Source: Membranipora membranacea (Eukaryota; Bryozoa; Gymnolaemata; Cheilostomatida; Membraniporidae). From it: a stretch of 60,000 bases of DNA. The stretch covers positions 3,660,001-3,720,000 of the forward strand of contig OU612068.1 in the NCBI GenBank assembly GCA_914767715.1, given 5' to 3'. This document shows, in pieces, positions 40,226 to 52,792 of this stretch. The notes below the pieces were generated by a model that saw nothing but the letters and a program-made list of their open reading frames with translations, was not told the DNA's origin and made no database searches. The number at the start of each line of letters is the position of its first letter. The first letter of the stretch is position 1. Both the position numbers and the translations under genes were made by a program.

Positions 40226-43200
40226 ATGGTGAAGTTTGGTGTAAGTTCAGCAGCCTTTCTCACGGTTATTTGCGGTCTAATAGCTGCCAGCTATGGCACC
40301 ACAGCAGGTGAAAACATCTTGGGTAAGCTCTATTTTCTTTGATTAACTTTGAAGTAGCATATCTGAAGGTTTTGGTTGACGAAAAAAATGATATGCAGCG
40401 AGTAAAGTGAATTATATTATTATACACTATTTCATTTGGCAGACAATAAATCATCCTGGACGGATGTTTTCCATTACATGCCAGAGAAATTAGGGCAAAC
40501 ATTACGGGAAATAGATTAAGAAAAAAGGATAACGTTTGGGGTTATGGAGAATTGACCGGTATACCATATTATAATGATTTCACAAGAAGACAGAAGTTGT
40601 AAAATATATGGAAAAGAATATCAAACATCTAGTTAAATGAAACATTAATTACGCTCTAGATGATCTAGATATAGAAACAGCATGTGATTACAGAGAGATG
40701 TCATATTTATAATGTAATTGAGTTTTATATGCTTTTACAGAGGTTGGAAAGTGTCTCTTATCGAAATTTAGCGGCAACATAGAATCAGAGAGGACATTTT
40801 ATTCTGGCAGCAGCTCGATCATAGAGACATTAGAGACGAGATCTCTCATGGATTGTGTAGATCAGTGTATGAGTTTGAGGAGATGCTACGGAGCTTTATA
40901 TACAGAGACAGGCAGACAGGACACCCATAATAGAGGTATTACTACATACTTTTATATGAAAATATTGATCATCACTACAGATCTGGAAAGTACCCTGCCC
41001 GTCACCCCGCGCATGTGGTGCTATCGGTGCTTCAGAAAACAACAGTGTGAAGACCAACCATCTTTTTCAATAAAATTATCCCAGCAATATGAATAAATAA
41101 AAACTTTTTATTCAACTGCAGTGACTTAACCTTATGTGTGTTGTATAGCACAGGATGCCTTCTAATTTTTCTTGAGTATAATGTACCAGTCTGGCAGCAT
41201 CAAGTACGTAGAGACTTATATACAACCCTCTACTGGAACTCAGAAGAGTTCCACATTTCACCATCAGTAAGTAAATAGTCGATTGAGCCCTCGGTCAGAA
41301 TTTATGCCTCCTCTTTACAAAATATAAACTCAATCATTTTATCATGATTGTTCAGTTACAGCTATTTATGTTGATTATTGAGTGTTATGATTTGTGTTGA
41401 TTCTATGAAGATTAACAGGATTAATTGATCGCTTGAAATTTAAATTGCATTCTTACTTCATCATCTGATTGGTAAAAATGCTGATAAATTTGCAATTGGT
41501 TATTTGTAGTCATCAGCATAAAAATAATTAATTGGGTACTGCTGTGCCTGAAATTTATGTCATTTTGAAATTTGAATGCCCATTGTTCTTGAAGACCCCT
41601 TGATCGTTACTGAAAGCGGAGACATCCTTCATGTCAGTCGTATAGGTCTTATCAGTACAGTTGTGACTATTTGAGATTGATCTCGGATACTTGTGATATA
41701 AGAGAGGTTGGCATTTTCGATCAGTTGAAGTTGCTCTGGGGTCAGAGTGTCATGGTTTGTCGTTAAGGAAAAATCTGTGAATGAGAGCAGGAATTGAACT
41801 CAGGAAATCTCACTTGGGAAGAGGTATAGACCCGAGGGTACTGAGGGGCTGTAACAATCAATCTTGAAAGCTCCCCCAATGGGATTCGAACCCACAACTC
41901 TTGCGGCAGTAATCGCCTGGCAGTGAATAGCAAACACGCTTACCGACTTCACCATCTCACCATCTCAAAAAAAGAATGGGTCAATGGCGCTAATTACCAT
42001 GCCCCCTACAGTGGCGTATATTAGCACTCACGGCCCACGGATTTCCGTGAGTGGCTGAATAGCTCAGTGTGTAGAGCGTCTGCTTTATAGTCACTGTTAA
42101 TCAGATTGTTGTGGGTTCGAATCCCATCAAGGTCAGTTTTTTTTCAAATGGGTGCTTTATAACTTGAGCATTTTTACCGTAATCTTCTACTGCTATTGAG
42201 TTGTTTTCAGAAAGTACCCAACAGCTCAGTGAGCTATTGAAATACCTCTCTGCTTGCACTATTGTGCTACCGATATGCAAAAATTTCCGTGGTGGGAGGG
42301 CGCTTAAGCGCCCCTCCCACACCCTCCCCGCCACGCCTACGGCGTGTGGATCGAGCTGCGCCCGTTCATTATGATCATCTCTAAAAAGTCAGTGAGTGAA
42401 AATTTTTAGAATATACGCCCCTGGCCCCCTATTCACTACTCAGAGTTATGTTCTCTCGTCCCTTGAAAGTTATAGATTTTATCATGATCATTTGAGCTAT
42501 CAAAGCAATGAACCCTCCTACCGGAAACAATTATTTAAAAAGGTAAAAAAATAAATATAGCCGTTATAATTCTATATTTTTTTACAGGTAAATGTGTGCT
42601 ACTGGACGGATCATTTAACACTCAGGGAACTGCAGATCTTCAAGGACAAGAACTGATAGGAAAGTTTGTGTCTCTGAGCGTCTATGAGTTGGATGCTTTA
42701 CCAGTAAGTTTCTTGATCATGAAATCCAGTGCATCATGTTGAATGCCATTATTAGCTGAATCTACATCCTTAATGCTTGGTCCAAACCGCCTATACTCCT
42801 ACACCCAAAGCGAGGCTATATATGCTTGGACGCAAAGCCACCTTACAAAATTGATATTCTAGGTAAAATTTGTTTTATTTTTGTATTATAAGGGGAATTT
42901 ATAAAAAATATGTGCGATACTATGAAGCTCTATGTGAGCAGTGGCAGCTGAGATGCTATTCGTTTACGAATCTCAAAAAATGGTTGTCAGTATGTACTGC
43001 AAGTAAACTCAATACCGGGTTGCGATTCTATGGTGAACCAACAAAATTGATTTCTGATTTTCTTGAGTCAGCTATGCCACTAATTCAATGGAGGATTACT
43101 GGTTATATTTGTACAAAAAGTACCAGATATTGCTGAGAGTTTTGATGACACCAGGTCGTGATGTGACCTTGCCTCCTGTAATATGTGAATCCATAGTGAT

Positions 43201-46200
43201 CTATGTAATAGAGGCAGTACATGCTGTGCACAATAGAACTCATTTATTATTCAAACAAATTTTCTTGAATACTTGAATTATTAAAAGAACGTTGTGAACT
43301 GTAATGCAATAGCAACTTGTCCTTTTTTAGCCCGTTTTTTCCACCAATTAAAATTTTGAACAGAGAGACAATCGCAAAGCATTGCCCTGAATATATGGAA
43401 TTGAGAATAATCCTACAATTCTATATGATTGCCATTGAATGCATGGCAATCATGGCAAGTGACTATTATAAAGCTCTCTAAATTTATCCCTCGGGAAGTG
43501 GTTGAAAATGATGTATTGAACTACGTTCCCATTATGAGACAGCATATAGAAAACATCATGTCGAGTTAGCGCATTGTTGGCTTCACTTTCAGTTCAGATA
43601 AGGCTGTGCCTGTTGACTCTTTAAACAGATTTGTCGATCTGCTTCAAACACTATTTTGACGATATTTTAGACTGGTGGGGATAGTTGCGATGGTATAACT
43701 TGTGCTACAGGCGCCTCATGTTATACTCTGTGTGATCAATCTGGAGATTATACACCATATCCCTACTGTATAGGTAAGATTATACACCATATCCCTACTG
43801 TATAGGTAAGATTATACAACATATCCCAACATGTCCATATTGTATAGATATGTATATATAGTTGTCGTGTATTTATTGCATGGTATATGTTATGCATATA
43901 TTCTCTACGATGTAACGCTGATCATAAACAAAAAAATCTGAACTGGTCTTCGAAATAATTGTTACCTGAATAAAGGAGCCATGAGCTCTCTCATATTCTT
44001 GGCAAAACTTAGATCCAGTATACTGTTTGCCAAAAAACTTGATCGGTTCGTTCAAATTCATGGTGCATAGATTGGTCGATTTTGAACTACATGTCTTTGC
44101 AGTGAAAGCCACATATTAGAATGATAAATCTGTTCCATTGCTGTTGAGTTGTCTACAGCTTGATCAAAGAGCAGACAACTCTTATAACTATACCATTCTG
44201 ATATTGTAGCTGATAACACAGATTGTGATCAGGATGAGGAGTTTACTAACATCAGACATTATTTTACCAGCAGGTACAGTGATGGGACAGATGACGGCAT
44301 TGTACAGGTAAGCGGGCCTTTCAACCACTTAGATTTAGCCTGGATTGTTGGGTTCAACTCAGGCATTCTTTTGGACGTGCAAAACTTTATTGAAAGTTCT
44401 CACATAGGATGCCGCTTTCTTTATCCATGGTGAACACACGAAAAATTCGCCAGAGTTTTTCATAGCATATTCATTTTTCCCAAATTTGATGCCGAAGATT
44501 GCCCAAAAAGGGCCTAAAAGTAGATGTTTTCGGGCGTTCTTCGGCATCAAACTAGGAAAAAAATGAACATGCCATGAAAAATTCTGTTGGGATTTCCCTT
44601 TTGCAAAAAATGCATCGTGCGACATGACGTCATGAAGTCATAATATTAAACCAAACCAAATTATATGATGAACTCAATCTCTAAGAATACATTCCAAGTA
44701 TTTCGAAATTCCTTGCAATTTATTTTACTTCACTGTCTGCAATTGACAAAAACAGCGTTTTCTACCTCATTTCCTCACGAAAATGACGCAACGTCATTTT
44801 ATTAAGTTTTTGTTCAGGTATTTATTTTCAGTAGCTTGGCAGCTCTCCAACGGTATATGATACATTGTAAATCGGATCGGTCTTTGACATTACCTTAGGT
44901 GCTTCCATAAGCCTGTATCAAGGACATAGGAGGTTTCCTAAGAGTTTTGACTATATTTGAATTTTGATATATGAAACCAGTAGTTTATTGATTGCTTTAC
45001 TTATATCACAGTATGTCACTTATGACAAGCAGAGAGAGGACACTTGGATAAGAATAATGTGGCATACCAGTTTTCGAGGACATTCAAACAATCCCGGTTA
45101 TTGTCATCAGTGGTATGTTACATTTGATGGCTCCGACTGCTCAGACCCATCAAAGATAGTAAGAGTTGATTACAGCGCTACTACTGGAGATAACCATCGA
45201 GCTGAGACATGTAAGTCACATTTAAAGCTGCATACTAATAAAGTAAACCATTGATACTAGCGTATTTGATGCAGTAACTCACTTAAAAATGTTCTTAATT
45301 GACAACTTCCTGTCATATTTCTATCGGATACTGTAAGATGAAAACAGATGAAGTCAGTTGCATGCAGCTCCTCTGCATTTGTGTCACAGCCAACGGTATT
45401 TTGTAACATAATAAAAGAGAGGGAACAAAATGTCTAAGGTATAGGGAGAACAGCACTCAGAGAGTGTGATGGGCGGACCCTTCTTCACAAAACACTTTCA
45501 GTATTGTCACAATTTTCACCAAACGCAGAGAACTTCCAGTCTTCCATTTTGCGTACTATGAAATAGCTTAAGGTCCCCACCTTGTTAAAATGTTGTGTTT
45601 CCAATTCGAAGTGGATGGCACATGTAAAAACATCGCAAAGGGTTCTCGAAGGCTAGATTTCAGGATCGGTCCTTGCCCAGGTTACGGGGGCTCAGATGGA
45701 TATACAGCGTGGAATCAAGTGAGACAACTCATCGTCATGGAGATTGTACCAAGAACTCAAGCTGCTTGTAAGCTGAATATTAACTAAATCTTTGTTATTC
45801 CTTGTCATTTTGAAGTCTATATTGAATGCAAGATGGTTTCACTCATGACTCTGGCTGGTTGCGCTAGCTCATTATCACGACTATCACCCATCACTCTGAG
45901 TTATGACTCTAAATATCACTCTGAGTTTTTTCTCTTGCTCATTAATCTGAGCCATGCGTCCAAATGAATTCACGTGCTTTTTTAGCTGGCAAATATAAAT
46001 TTTGGACATTAGAGTAGTGGGTTGCTATTGGTATAATGAAACAATGAAGAGCCAGCCGCCTCCCAGGCTGCATGCGTGCAACAGCCTGAACACGAAGAAT
46101 GTGTCACAACACCGATTACACTGAGTGATTAAAGTGAGGGAATGAGAATAGGTTCATGAACGCATAGGGATGGCGAAAGCCATGAAAAAGTTCTACTTGA

Positions 46201-49200
46201 GCATTTCTCAAAACAGCGCTTGACTTGATATAACGCTCTGAATGACAAACAAATCTCATCTTATTTTTTAATCTTTCAGCTAAACCTTGTCCGGGGTTAT
46301 CTGTGTTCAACTATCAGTACAAGGCAGATATGTCATCTAACTCTCAGCATGGCTACGGAACAACAGTGTTTGTGAGAATTCATTTAATCATTCCGATGTG
46401 TTAATGGCAATTCATGGTATGGCTTAGTACTGGCAAATATGCAACCATTTTTATTTTAACTATCCAAAATTTCAACATCTTTGATTAGCTCTAATAAGAA
46501 ATAAACTTGCAGCTCTCTCTCTCTGTTACCTCGACTGAGATGCCTAATTGTTGAAAGTGTTGAGTGTCTTAGAAGTTTTGATTTTACTGACTAATTGGGG
46601 TTTTGGAGTGGCCATCAGTGAACTGGTCAGATTACCATAGGATGACCTAATACTGTCTCGGCTATTTACTGTGTGCAGTAGTTATAGGCAATTATTACCA
46701 TCTTAGCGTGTATGGCGACAAGGTGCTCTTTGACAATGCTGCTGTCACAGGTGGGCTTTGCCAAGCAGAGCCACCAGTCAAAAATTTAAATAGAGAGTTG
46801 TGGCATCAAAACATCTAGCCAGTGGCTTTGCATGGAGTTCCATGAGCTCTCAAAAAGTAGATAGTATCTTCTTCCCCAGCCATCCGCCATTAGTGATGGC
46901 AAAAGTTGACCATGACCAATCAGGTGCCTTGAAAATCTAGCTGAGATCCAACAATAATAAAAGTGTCGGATCTCAGCTAGATTTTAAAGGCACCTGATTG
47001 GTCAGGGTCAACTTTTGTCATCACTAATGGCGGATGGCTGGGGAAGAAGATACTATCTACTTTTTGAGAGCTCATAGAACTCCATGCAAAGCCACTGGCT
47101 AGATGTTTTGATGCCACAACTCTCTATTTAAATTTTTGGCTGGTGGCTGTGCTTGGCAAAGCCCACCTGTGACAGCAGTGGTTTAAGCCCTGATCTTATC
47201 ATTTTAATATTGATATGCACGCAACAAAGATAGCGAGTATTTTGCAATATTGATGTATATTTTTATTAAATTCTATTTATATAGACGGACACATATAAGA
47301 AAGCTGCATCGGATACGAATATCAGAGTTAAGTTCCAGGCTACTATGAGGGTGGAGCAACATAGCTCTCAAAACACCTGCGGTCGATGGTAAAAACTATA
47401 TTATGAAAATTTAATCGCATGACTTGCATGTATCATTGACTAACCTGTGTAACCACTACGAAACAGCAGTGAATGAATTATATACCCCTCGATTTGTATC
47501 ACAACAACATCACAAAACATTTAAAAAAGGAAATAATTTGCCACTGAAACCGATTAGCATTATCCACTACATTGTTTTGTACCTGTTACTGTGTACATTA
47601 GAGAATAAAAATGATATTGCATAACTATCCATCAAGCTCATGTATACAATTATTTTTCTGAATATAATATTTTGCAAGCTTAAAACCCTTTAACTGTTAC
47701 ACTAATAAATGGAGTCTGAGTTGTAATCTGAGACTTATAATAATTATTGCAGGGCTATTTATGTGGATGGTTCTGAGTGCTCTCCACAGGGAGACATAGT
47801 AATGTATCTCAATACACATGGAAACCCGAGTTATCACAGAAATGAACTCAAGGGATATACACGTAAGTGGCTGTGCAGGAAAAGGAATTGATGAGGAGCC
47901 ATTAAAAATTATGAAAAATGTTGCATTGTTCATCAGGGGAAAAAAATTCGAAAAGATTGTAAGGTTTTGTGCTTATTGCGTGAAGATAAAGTTATCACCT
48001 GTCTATTTATTTCTCAAATTATCTTACAGTTGAGGCAGTGTGTCAGAATCTGGGTATCGGAGACCACACAATAGACATACGAACATTGACTTGTTATTAT
48101 GCTCAGTCATTCACAGCTTATTTTCACACCGGTTGGAACAGCGGTATGAGACTGCATATAGAAGAGATCAGACAGGCCCAGAGAATAGATGCAGGTGAGA
48201 ACCAAATTCTGTTAATCAATCCCAAATAACTGGGTTTGTGTACTTTCACCTCCCTCAACTTAAATAAAGCCAAATTAACAGAGGAGTGAACACTTCTAAA
48301 CTGAAAAAAATGTGTCAGACGCCTCTTGTTTTCAAGGCCTCTCAGCAATGATATCAGCAAAAATAATACCAGGGATTAAAACCTACCCAAAGACCGAAGC
48401 ATGTTATAGTCAGACAGTTACTTTGATAAAGTTCTGTCAGATTGCATGGTGAAAAAAAATGATGATGATGTCTCAGTCTCCAGGAAGTGCTTGTTTCTTG
48501 TATTGCATACCTGGGAGGCTATGACATAATAATGCAGAGAATGAGAGTTACTTACCCTTATGGGAGGCACTCTTTCCACCATCAAAAATTCATGCCAAGT
48601 AGAGCATTAAATATATTTTCATGCAAATCTCACAGTTACTTTATCAAAGTAACTGTCTGACTATAATATGCTTTGGCCTAAGGGTAGTTTTTAAGTAAAA
48701 TATGTTCAAATGTCAAGATAACCTGAAAAAATATGATGCTCAACGTGTCTCCGAAAATCATTCATAGGTTTAAGTCAAGTTAAAGTTTAACAATATCCTC
48801 ATTTCACTCTCTCCAGTGCTCACGAGCGATAAACGAGTTCTGAGAAGTCCTATATCTAATGTGTATCGTCAGCATCATTGGCTATGGAATCATGGGGGAG
48901 ACAATCAGGAGCTCACATATTTCACCTACACAAAGAATAATGACTGGACTGGAATGAGATTCACTGCTTCAGGGGATCACAGGAACATCTACTATCCTGG
49001 TACCAGCTGGGACACTTGTGCTAGATGGTATGGGTCTTTTATTTCGATTGGCAGTAATTTTGATCTGACCGTTAGGTAGTATTGAATCGGCAAAGATGAT
49101 AAAGAAATGGCTTTTAAAAATAATGAATTAGTAACGTAACACACTTTCATGGGATCCAGGCTTCCTTTGACAATTGCTAAAATCCTAAAATATTGCTTTT

Positions 49201-50094
49201 ATTTATGTCAGGTTCACCTAAACATATACATCACCTATACATTTGCAGGTGGTTCCAAATCGATAATTCAGAGTGCTCCAATCCCGGCCCTGTAGAGGGT
49301 GTATACTACTTCAACTATGAAACTAACTTTCATCACCCGATGCAAGGTAGGGAGCTTTGATAGTTCTTTGTTGGACCTGGCAGCACCAAATATCTGTAAT
49401 GCAGAAACAGATACTTCTTTAGTATATGTTTTGTTTTAGATTTGTAAAGTAATCACTTCTGGTTTCCTATCGTTTCAAAACCTATGGAACCAGACATTCA
49501 CTGTATAATAAGAAATAGGTGATTACCTTATCGATCAATTGATTATACATGTGAAACTCTTCGTCAAACTTTCAACTCATCCTTTATTTCAATGTGAGCT
49601 TTGAACTATATCATGCACTAAATAATTTTCTTCTGCTGATCACATAAATCTTGTCCCGTTCAGGCAAAATATCTGATCTAGTGTCAGAAAAATGCATTGG
49701 AATGTTTATGCTTGACTAGCATGCTTTTATTACTCTCAAAACTAGGGAAAACTAACCATTCGATAGCCTGTAAGTTGACATCTGTGGAAAACTGACAACA
49801 ATATATTCTGCCCACTACTTTGATATGCCTAGAGAACATATCATCCATCGACTTGTTGTAATTTCTGTGGTTCTCAAAGGGTTTTATTGTATTTTTGTAG
49901 TATCTGGAGTTTGCTTAGGTAGGACTTCTGGCTCTTACAAAATAAGTTACCATATTGGAAGGTGTACAGGTCATGGTAACTACGGTGAGGGCTATACTGG
50001 CTGGGGGAGCTCTTTCCACATCATTGTCGAGGAGATAGCATTCGAGGAAACGAAGACTTGCGCTAATGGAAGCCCTGTGAACTGTGACAATTAA
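40226..50094 (+). CDS. Gene C: secreted PAN + three CTHRC1-like domains (complete, 14 exons)
   Basis: Exons: 40226-40322, 40741-40935, 42588-42703, 43671-43773, 44210-44307, 45012-45210, 45612-45767, 46280-46371, 47285-47388, 47753-47862, 48030-48194, 48817-49027, 49249-49346, 49901-50094. Phases close to 645 residues. Signal peptide MVKFGVSSAAFLTVICGLIA; exons 2-3 PAN/apple-like (DCVDQCMSLRRCYGALYTE); exon 4 Cys-rich; exons 5-7, 8-11 and 12-14 three CTHRC1-like domains with CHQWYVTFDGSDC, CGRWAIYVDGSEC and CARWWFQIDNSEC. Exons are very similar to B, including long identical stretches such as most of exon 9, whereas introns align only in patches. Differences by eye cluster in exon 3 (DGSFNTQGTA against DRSYETQEAA), exon 5 (HYFTSRYS against YYFGDRYG) and the end of exon 6. 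The C-terminus (TCANGSPVNCDN) follows the third domain. The role is inferred only from domains. Confidence 0.92.
41868..41965 (-). mobile_element. tRNA-like (SINE head or tRNA pseudogene)
   Basis: The minus strand carries TGGTGAAGTCGGTAAGCG (A-box-like) and, about 60 bp on, GGGTTCGAATCCCATTGGGG (B box and T-arm). The acceptor stem does not close, so a functional tRNA is unlikely. It lies in intron 2 of gene C beside a second tRNA-like unit. Confidence 0.55.
42048..42135 (+). mobile_element. tRNA-like SINE head in gene C intron 2
   Basis: ATAGCTCAGTGTGTAGAGCG is an A box, and GTGGGTTCGAATCCCATCAA contains a perfect B box with its T-arm. A T-run follows (GTTTTTTTT), which could end polymerase III transcription. 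The 5' end does not pair with AAGGTCA to make an acceptor stem, so a SINE or pseudo-tRNA is preferred. A GC-rich hairpin (GCGCTTAAGCGC core) lies downstream at about 42293-42320. Confidence 0.55.
43745..43840 (+). repeat. Tandemly duplicated 5' splice site, gene C exon 4/intron 4
   Basis: Exon 4 ends at 43773 with CTGTATAG|GTAAGATT, repeated exactly 32 nt later (exon-like end 43805). A third decayed unit (ATTATACAACATATCCC) follows. The distal donor gives ten extra codons and then TAG, as in gene B. Confidence 0.8.
44450..44588. mobile_element. Hairpin MITE-like inverted repeat in gene C intron 5
   Basis: Arms of about 52 bp (44450-44505 and 44534-44588), containing TTTGATGCCGAAGA and its near-complement TCTTCGGCATCAAA, are separated by about 28 bp. 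Confidence 0.6.
46739..47178. mobile_element. 440-bp near-perfect palindrome in gene C intron 8
   Basis: The left arm starts CTGCTGTCACAGGTGGGCTT and the right arm ends with its complement. Both arms run about 210 bp with very few mismatches and a spacer of about 15 bp (near 46950). The shorter relative is at 17090-17222. No open frame was found; the ends suggest a non-autonomous terminal-inverted-repeat element inserted in inverted duplicate. Confidence 0.75.
48394..48678. mobile_element. Palindromic MITE (family 2) in gene C intron 11
   Basis: The ends are inverted copies (CATGTTATAGTCAGACAGTT against the complement of CATATTATAGTCAGACAGTT). Internal phrases such as CATGCCAAGTAGAGCATT are shared with the element at 10583-10978 in gene A. 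Confidence 0.7.
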
Positions 50095-52792
50095 ATATAC
50101 TTATGTCACCAGATGTAAAAATATGCATTGAGTTCCATATTTATCTTAGTTGATACATAAAGCGGTAAGTGACACAGGCATTACAATTTCAATGCATCAA
50201 TGAGTATGCCAACAACCAATATCTACCTGAAAAGCTAGAAACACACTGGTGATTATTACAAAGTGAATCTGCAAAGCAATATGTTTGCATTATAATTATG
50301 GGAAATATCCATTAGGTGGCTCAGTATCTAAATGTTTTAAGATTTGGACCAAACCACTAGCGTCAAATTAAAACAACCTTATTTGCTTAGATTCCGCTAT
50401 TGCTACGCTTTTTACTGAGTCGCATTGATAATCACCAGTGTTTTTCTGGCTTTATATCCAAGTGACACATGTTTTTTTTGCTTTATTTGAAACTCTGGCT
50501 GATTCTACAAAGCCAATAGTAATTTGTGTAAACACATGTGTCAGACACAGAATTTTGTAGTAACTAGTGAATAGAGCTCACAAATTCATTCTTGCAAATT
50601 TTAGTTTTATGAGCTTTGTATGACAATGTTCAGCCTTTCTATGAACGCCATGGAGTGCTTCTGATCCTATTTTTACATTTCGTACTTGCACCTTTTGAGT
50701 GAAAATCGACTTCTTCTACTAATACATTTGACAGGTGAAATCAATTGATAGAAAAATTGCATCACTTATGCGTGCATGTGAGAATGAACTATAGAAATAA
50801 TATTTTTTAATAAAGAAGAACAAGAAGAAAACAGGAGCATACTGTCATAGATTTTAAAACATTGATTGTCATATTGATACCATTTGGTCGGTCTAACTTA
50901 ATCCTAAAGCTATTTTTCGTAGATGTACCTTTAACAAGCTGTGATCAGTCGTAGATGATATTACGTTACTGTTCTCTGAATGTCCAAAGCAGTGTTCAGT
51001 TCAGTTCCAAGTTCAGTTTCAAAACTTAGACTCAGTTCACTGATGGATAACCATTTAGCAATCTCTCCAATAAAGAGCTGCCGAATTCGTAATGGGTCAG
51101 GTCTCGTGGAGTTTTGTATCCCTGTTGATATATATACTATGATGATGCTACACTATTTAAAATATTCATCTGTAATTTCAGATCTAATTCATGGGGTTGT
51201 GTCAGGAGTTGTCCCTCATTATAATGGGCGCTAAACAGACCAGACCATAAAGTTGCAATTCTTTGATACATGATATCACTGAAGTAGATCACACTTTTGG
51301 GTCTGACCAAGGAGTTGGAAACTAACTCCTTGGTCTGACAGCCAGTGAAATTATGATAGAAACTGAATACGTATATTCATAGGCGTCTTACACTGACCAT
51401 TGTTATGGGTAAAAGTTTGGCAAAAAATTCAGTATGATATTTAATATTTACATATCATAATAGATATATCATTAAAATAAAGAGAATTGATGGTGCAGCT
51501 TGGATTTTCAGACAATACATAAATCTAACCCAAAAAGATTGATAACAGGAAAAAGTTTTAGAATTGCATATACTATAATTTTATTGTAAAACAGAATAGT
51601 TCTATATTTAATTCAATATCTTAATATATGTATATATGGAATTATTTTATAAAAAGTTAACTGCTTATTTCATGACACCTCCTATCTTGACACTAAATTT
51701 CATTGGAATTGAAAAGACTTATATATTTAAATTTGTTGTTATTTTATTTTAATTATAATAGAAATAAAGACTTGTCAATGCCTTTTTCTTTCAGCGTATA
51801 GATTGAATTTTTTTATCACAAAATTATATTGGTCAAATGCTGTCAGCTGAAACCAACAAGTTTTCACAGCAAAAAGTCTCATCTGCTTACTTATCGACTT
51901 ATAGGAAATTTTGCAAAAGTATGGTCTCATCTGAAAACTATCAAGGGAGATTACTAAAACCAAAATAACCCCATTGTATCTTGATTGAAAAATTGAAGTC
52001 ATAAGCAAAAACACCAAATTAAAAATACCAGCTCCCAAAGCGAAGCGATCAACAGTGAACTTTTCATTTATGACAGCGCTATATACACATCCACATAACA
52101 CTACATAATACAAAACCAACAATACGCAGTTCATTTGTACTATTATAGCTATTTACCTCTTTCGGTAGTAAACTAGGACCAACTTTCAGTCAGGTAATTG
52201 GAAACTTGTTGGAGTTTATAACTGTGCATGATTTTACGACTACTGTGAGTAGTAGATACATTTGTAAATATTAATTTCGAAGTCATGGAGACACATACGA
52301 CGGCCAAGTGTAAAGCCAAGGGTGTTTTCAACCCGTTAAGGTAAAGTTTTATATGTATCAATGGTTTATCCAGATTAAATTTCATTTGATAGTGGCTTTA
52401 CAACAATTGAGCCTATTTTAAAATTTGATGACAAGACCCTTCTAGCCTGATAATATTACTGCCAGTCGATTATAGTAGTCTAGTGTACTCAGGGTAAATA
52501 AGGTCTGTTGGAAGGGTTCCTTTCCATAGCTATTGAAAAATTGATGGTGTTCATGTTGTGTTCAAATTACTGGTGGCAATACTGGATACCGACATATTCC
52601 CCCACCCATGGCCCGAGAGTGAGTGTCAGTGAGGCCTTACTCTGACAAGTCAAAACTTCAGTCCTAGCAGACCAATTGAGCTGTTATTGGGCTCGTTTTG
52701 AAGCTTATTAGCAGGGAAAGCATCACATATCAGTAGAGTAAACTTATTGTCTTGATAATCAACATTGGTTAAATTTCAAGCTATTGGGAACA
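50095..52792. other. AT-rich spacer between gene C and the mucin-like gene
   Basis: No supported gene. A hairpin with the arms CCAAGGAGTT and AACTCCTTGG is at about 51307-51336. A 119-codon hydrophobic minus frame at 51775-52134 exists but has no recognisable family and may be chance in AT-rich DNA. An AATAAA at about 50808 is too far from the gene C stop to assign. Confidence 0.5.

Noticed and set aside
41868-42135. Two functional tRNA genes
   Set aside because: B boxes are good, but acceptor stems do not close and the 5' parts do not fold as cloverleaves; SINE heads or pseudo-tRNAs fit better.
51775-52134. 119-codon hydrophobic minus-strand frame
   Set aside because: AT-rich hydrophobic composition, no recognisable family, no splice or promoter context; kept only as a note in the spacer entry.
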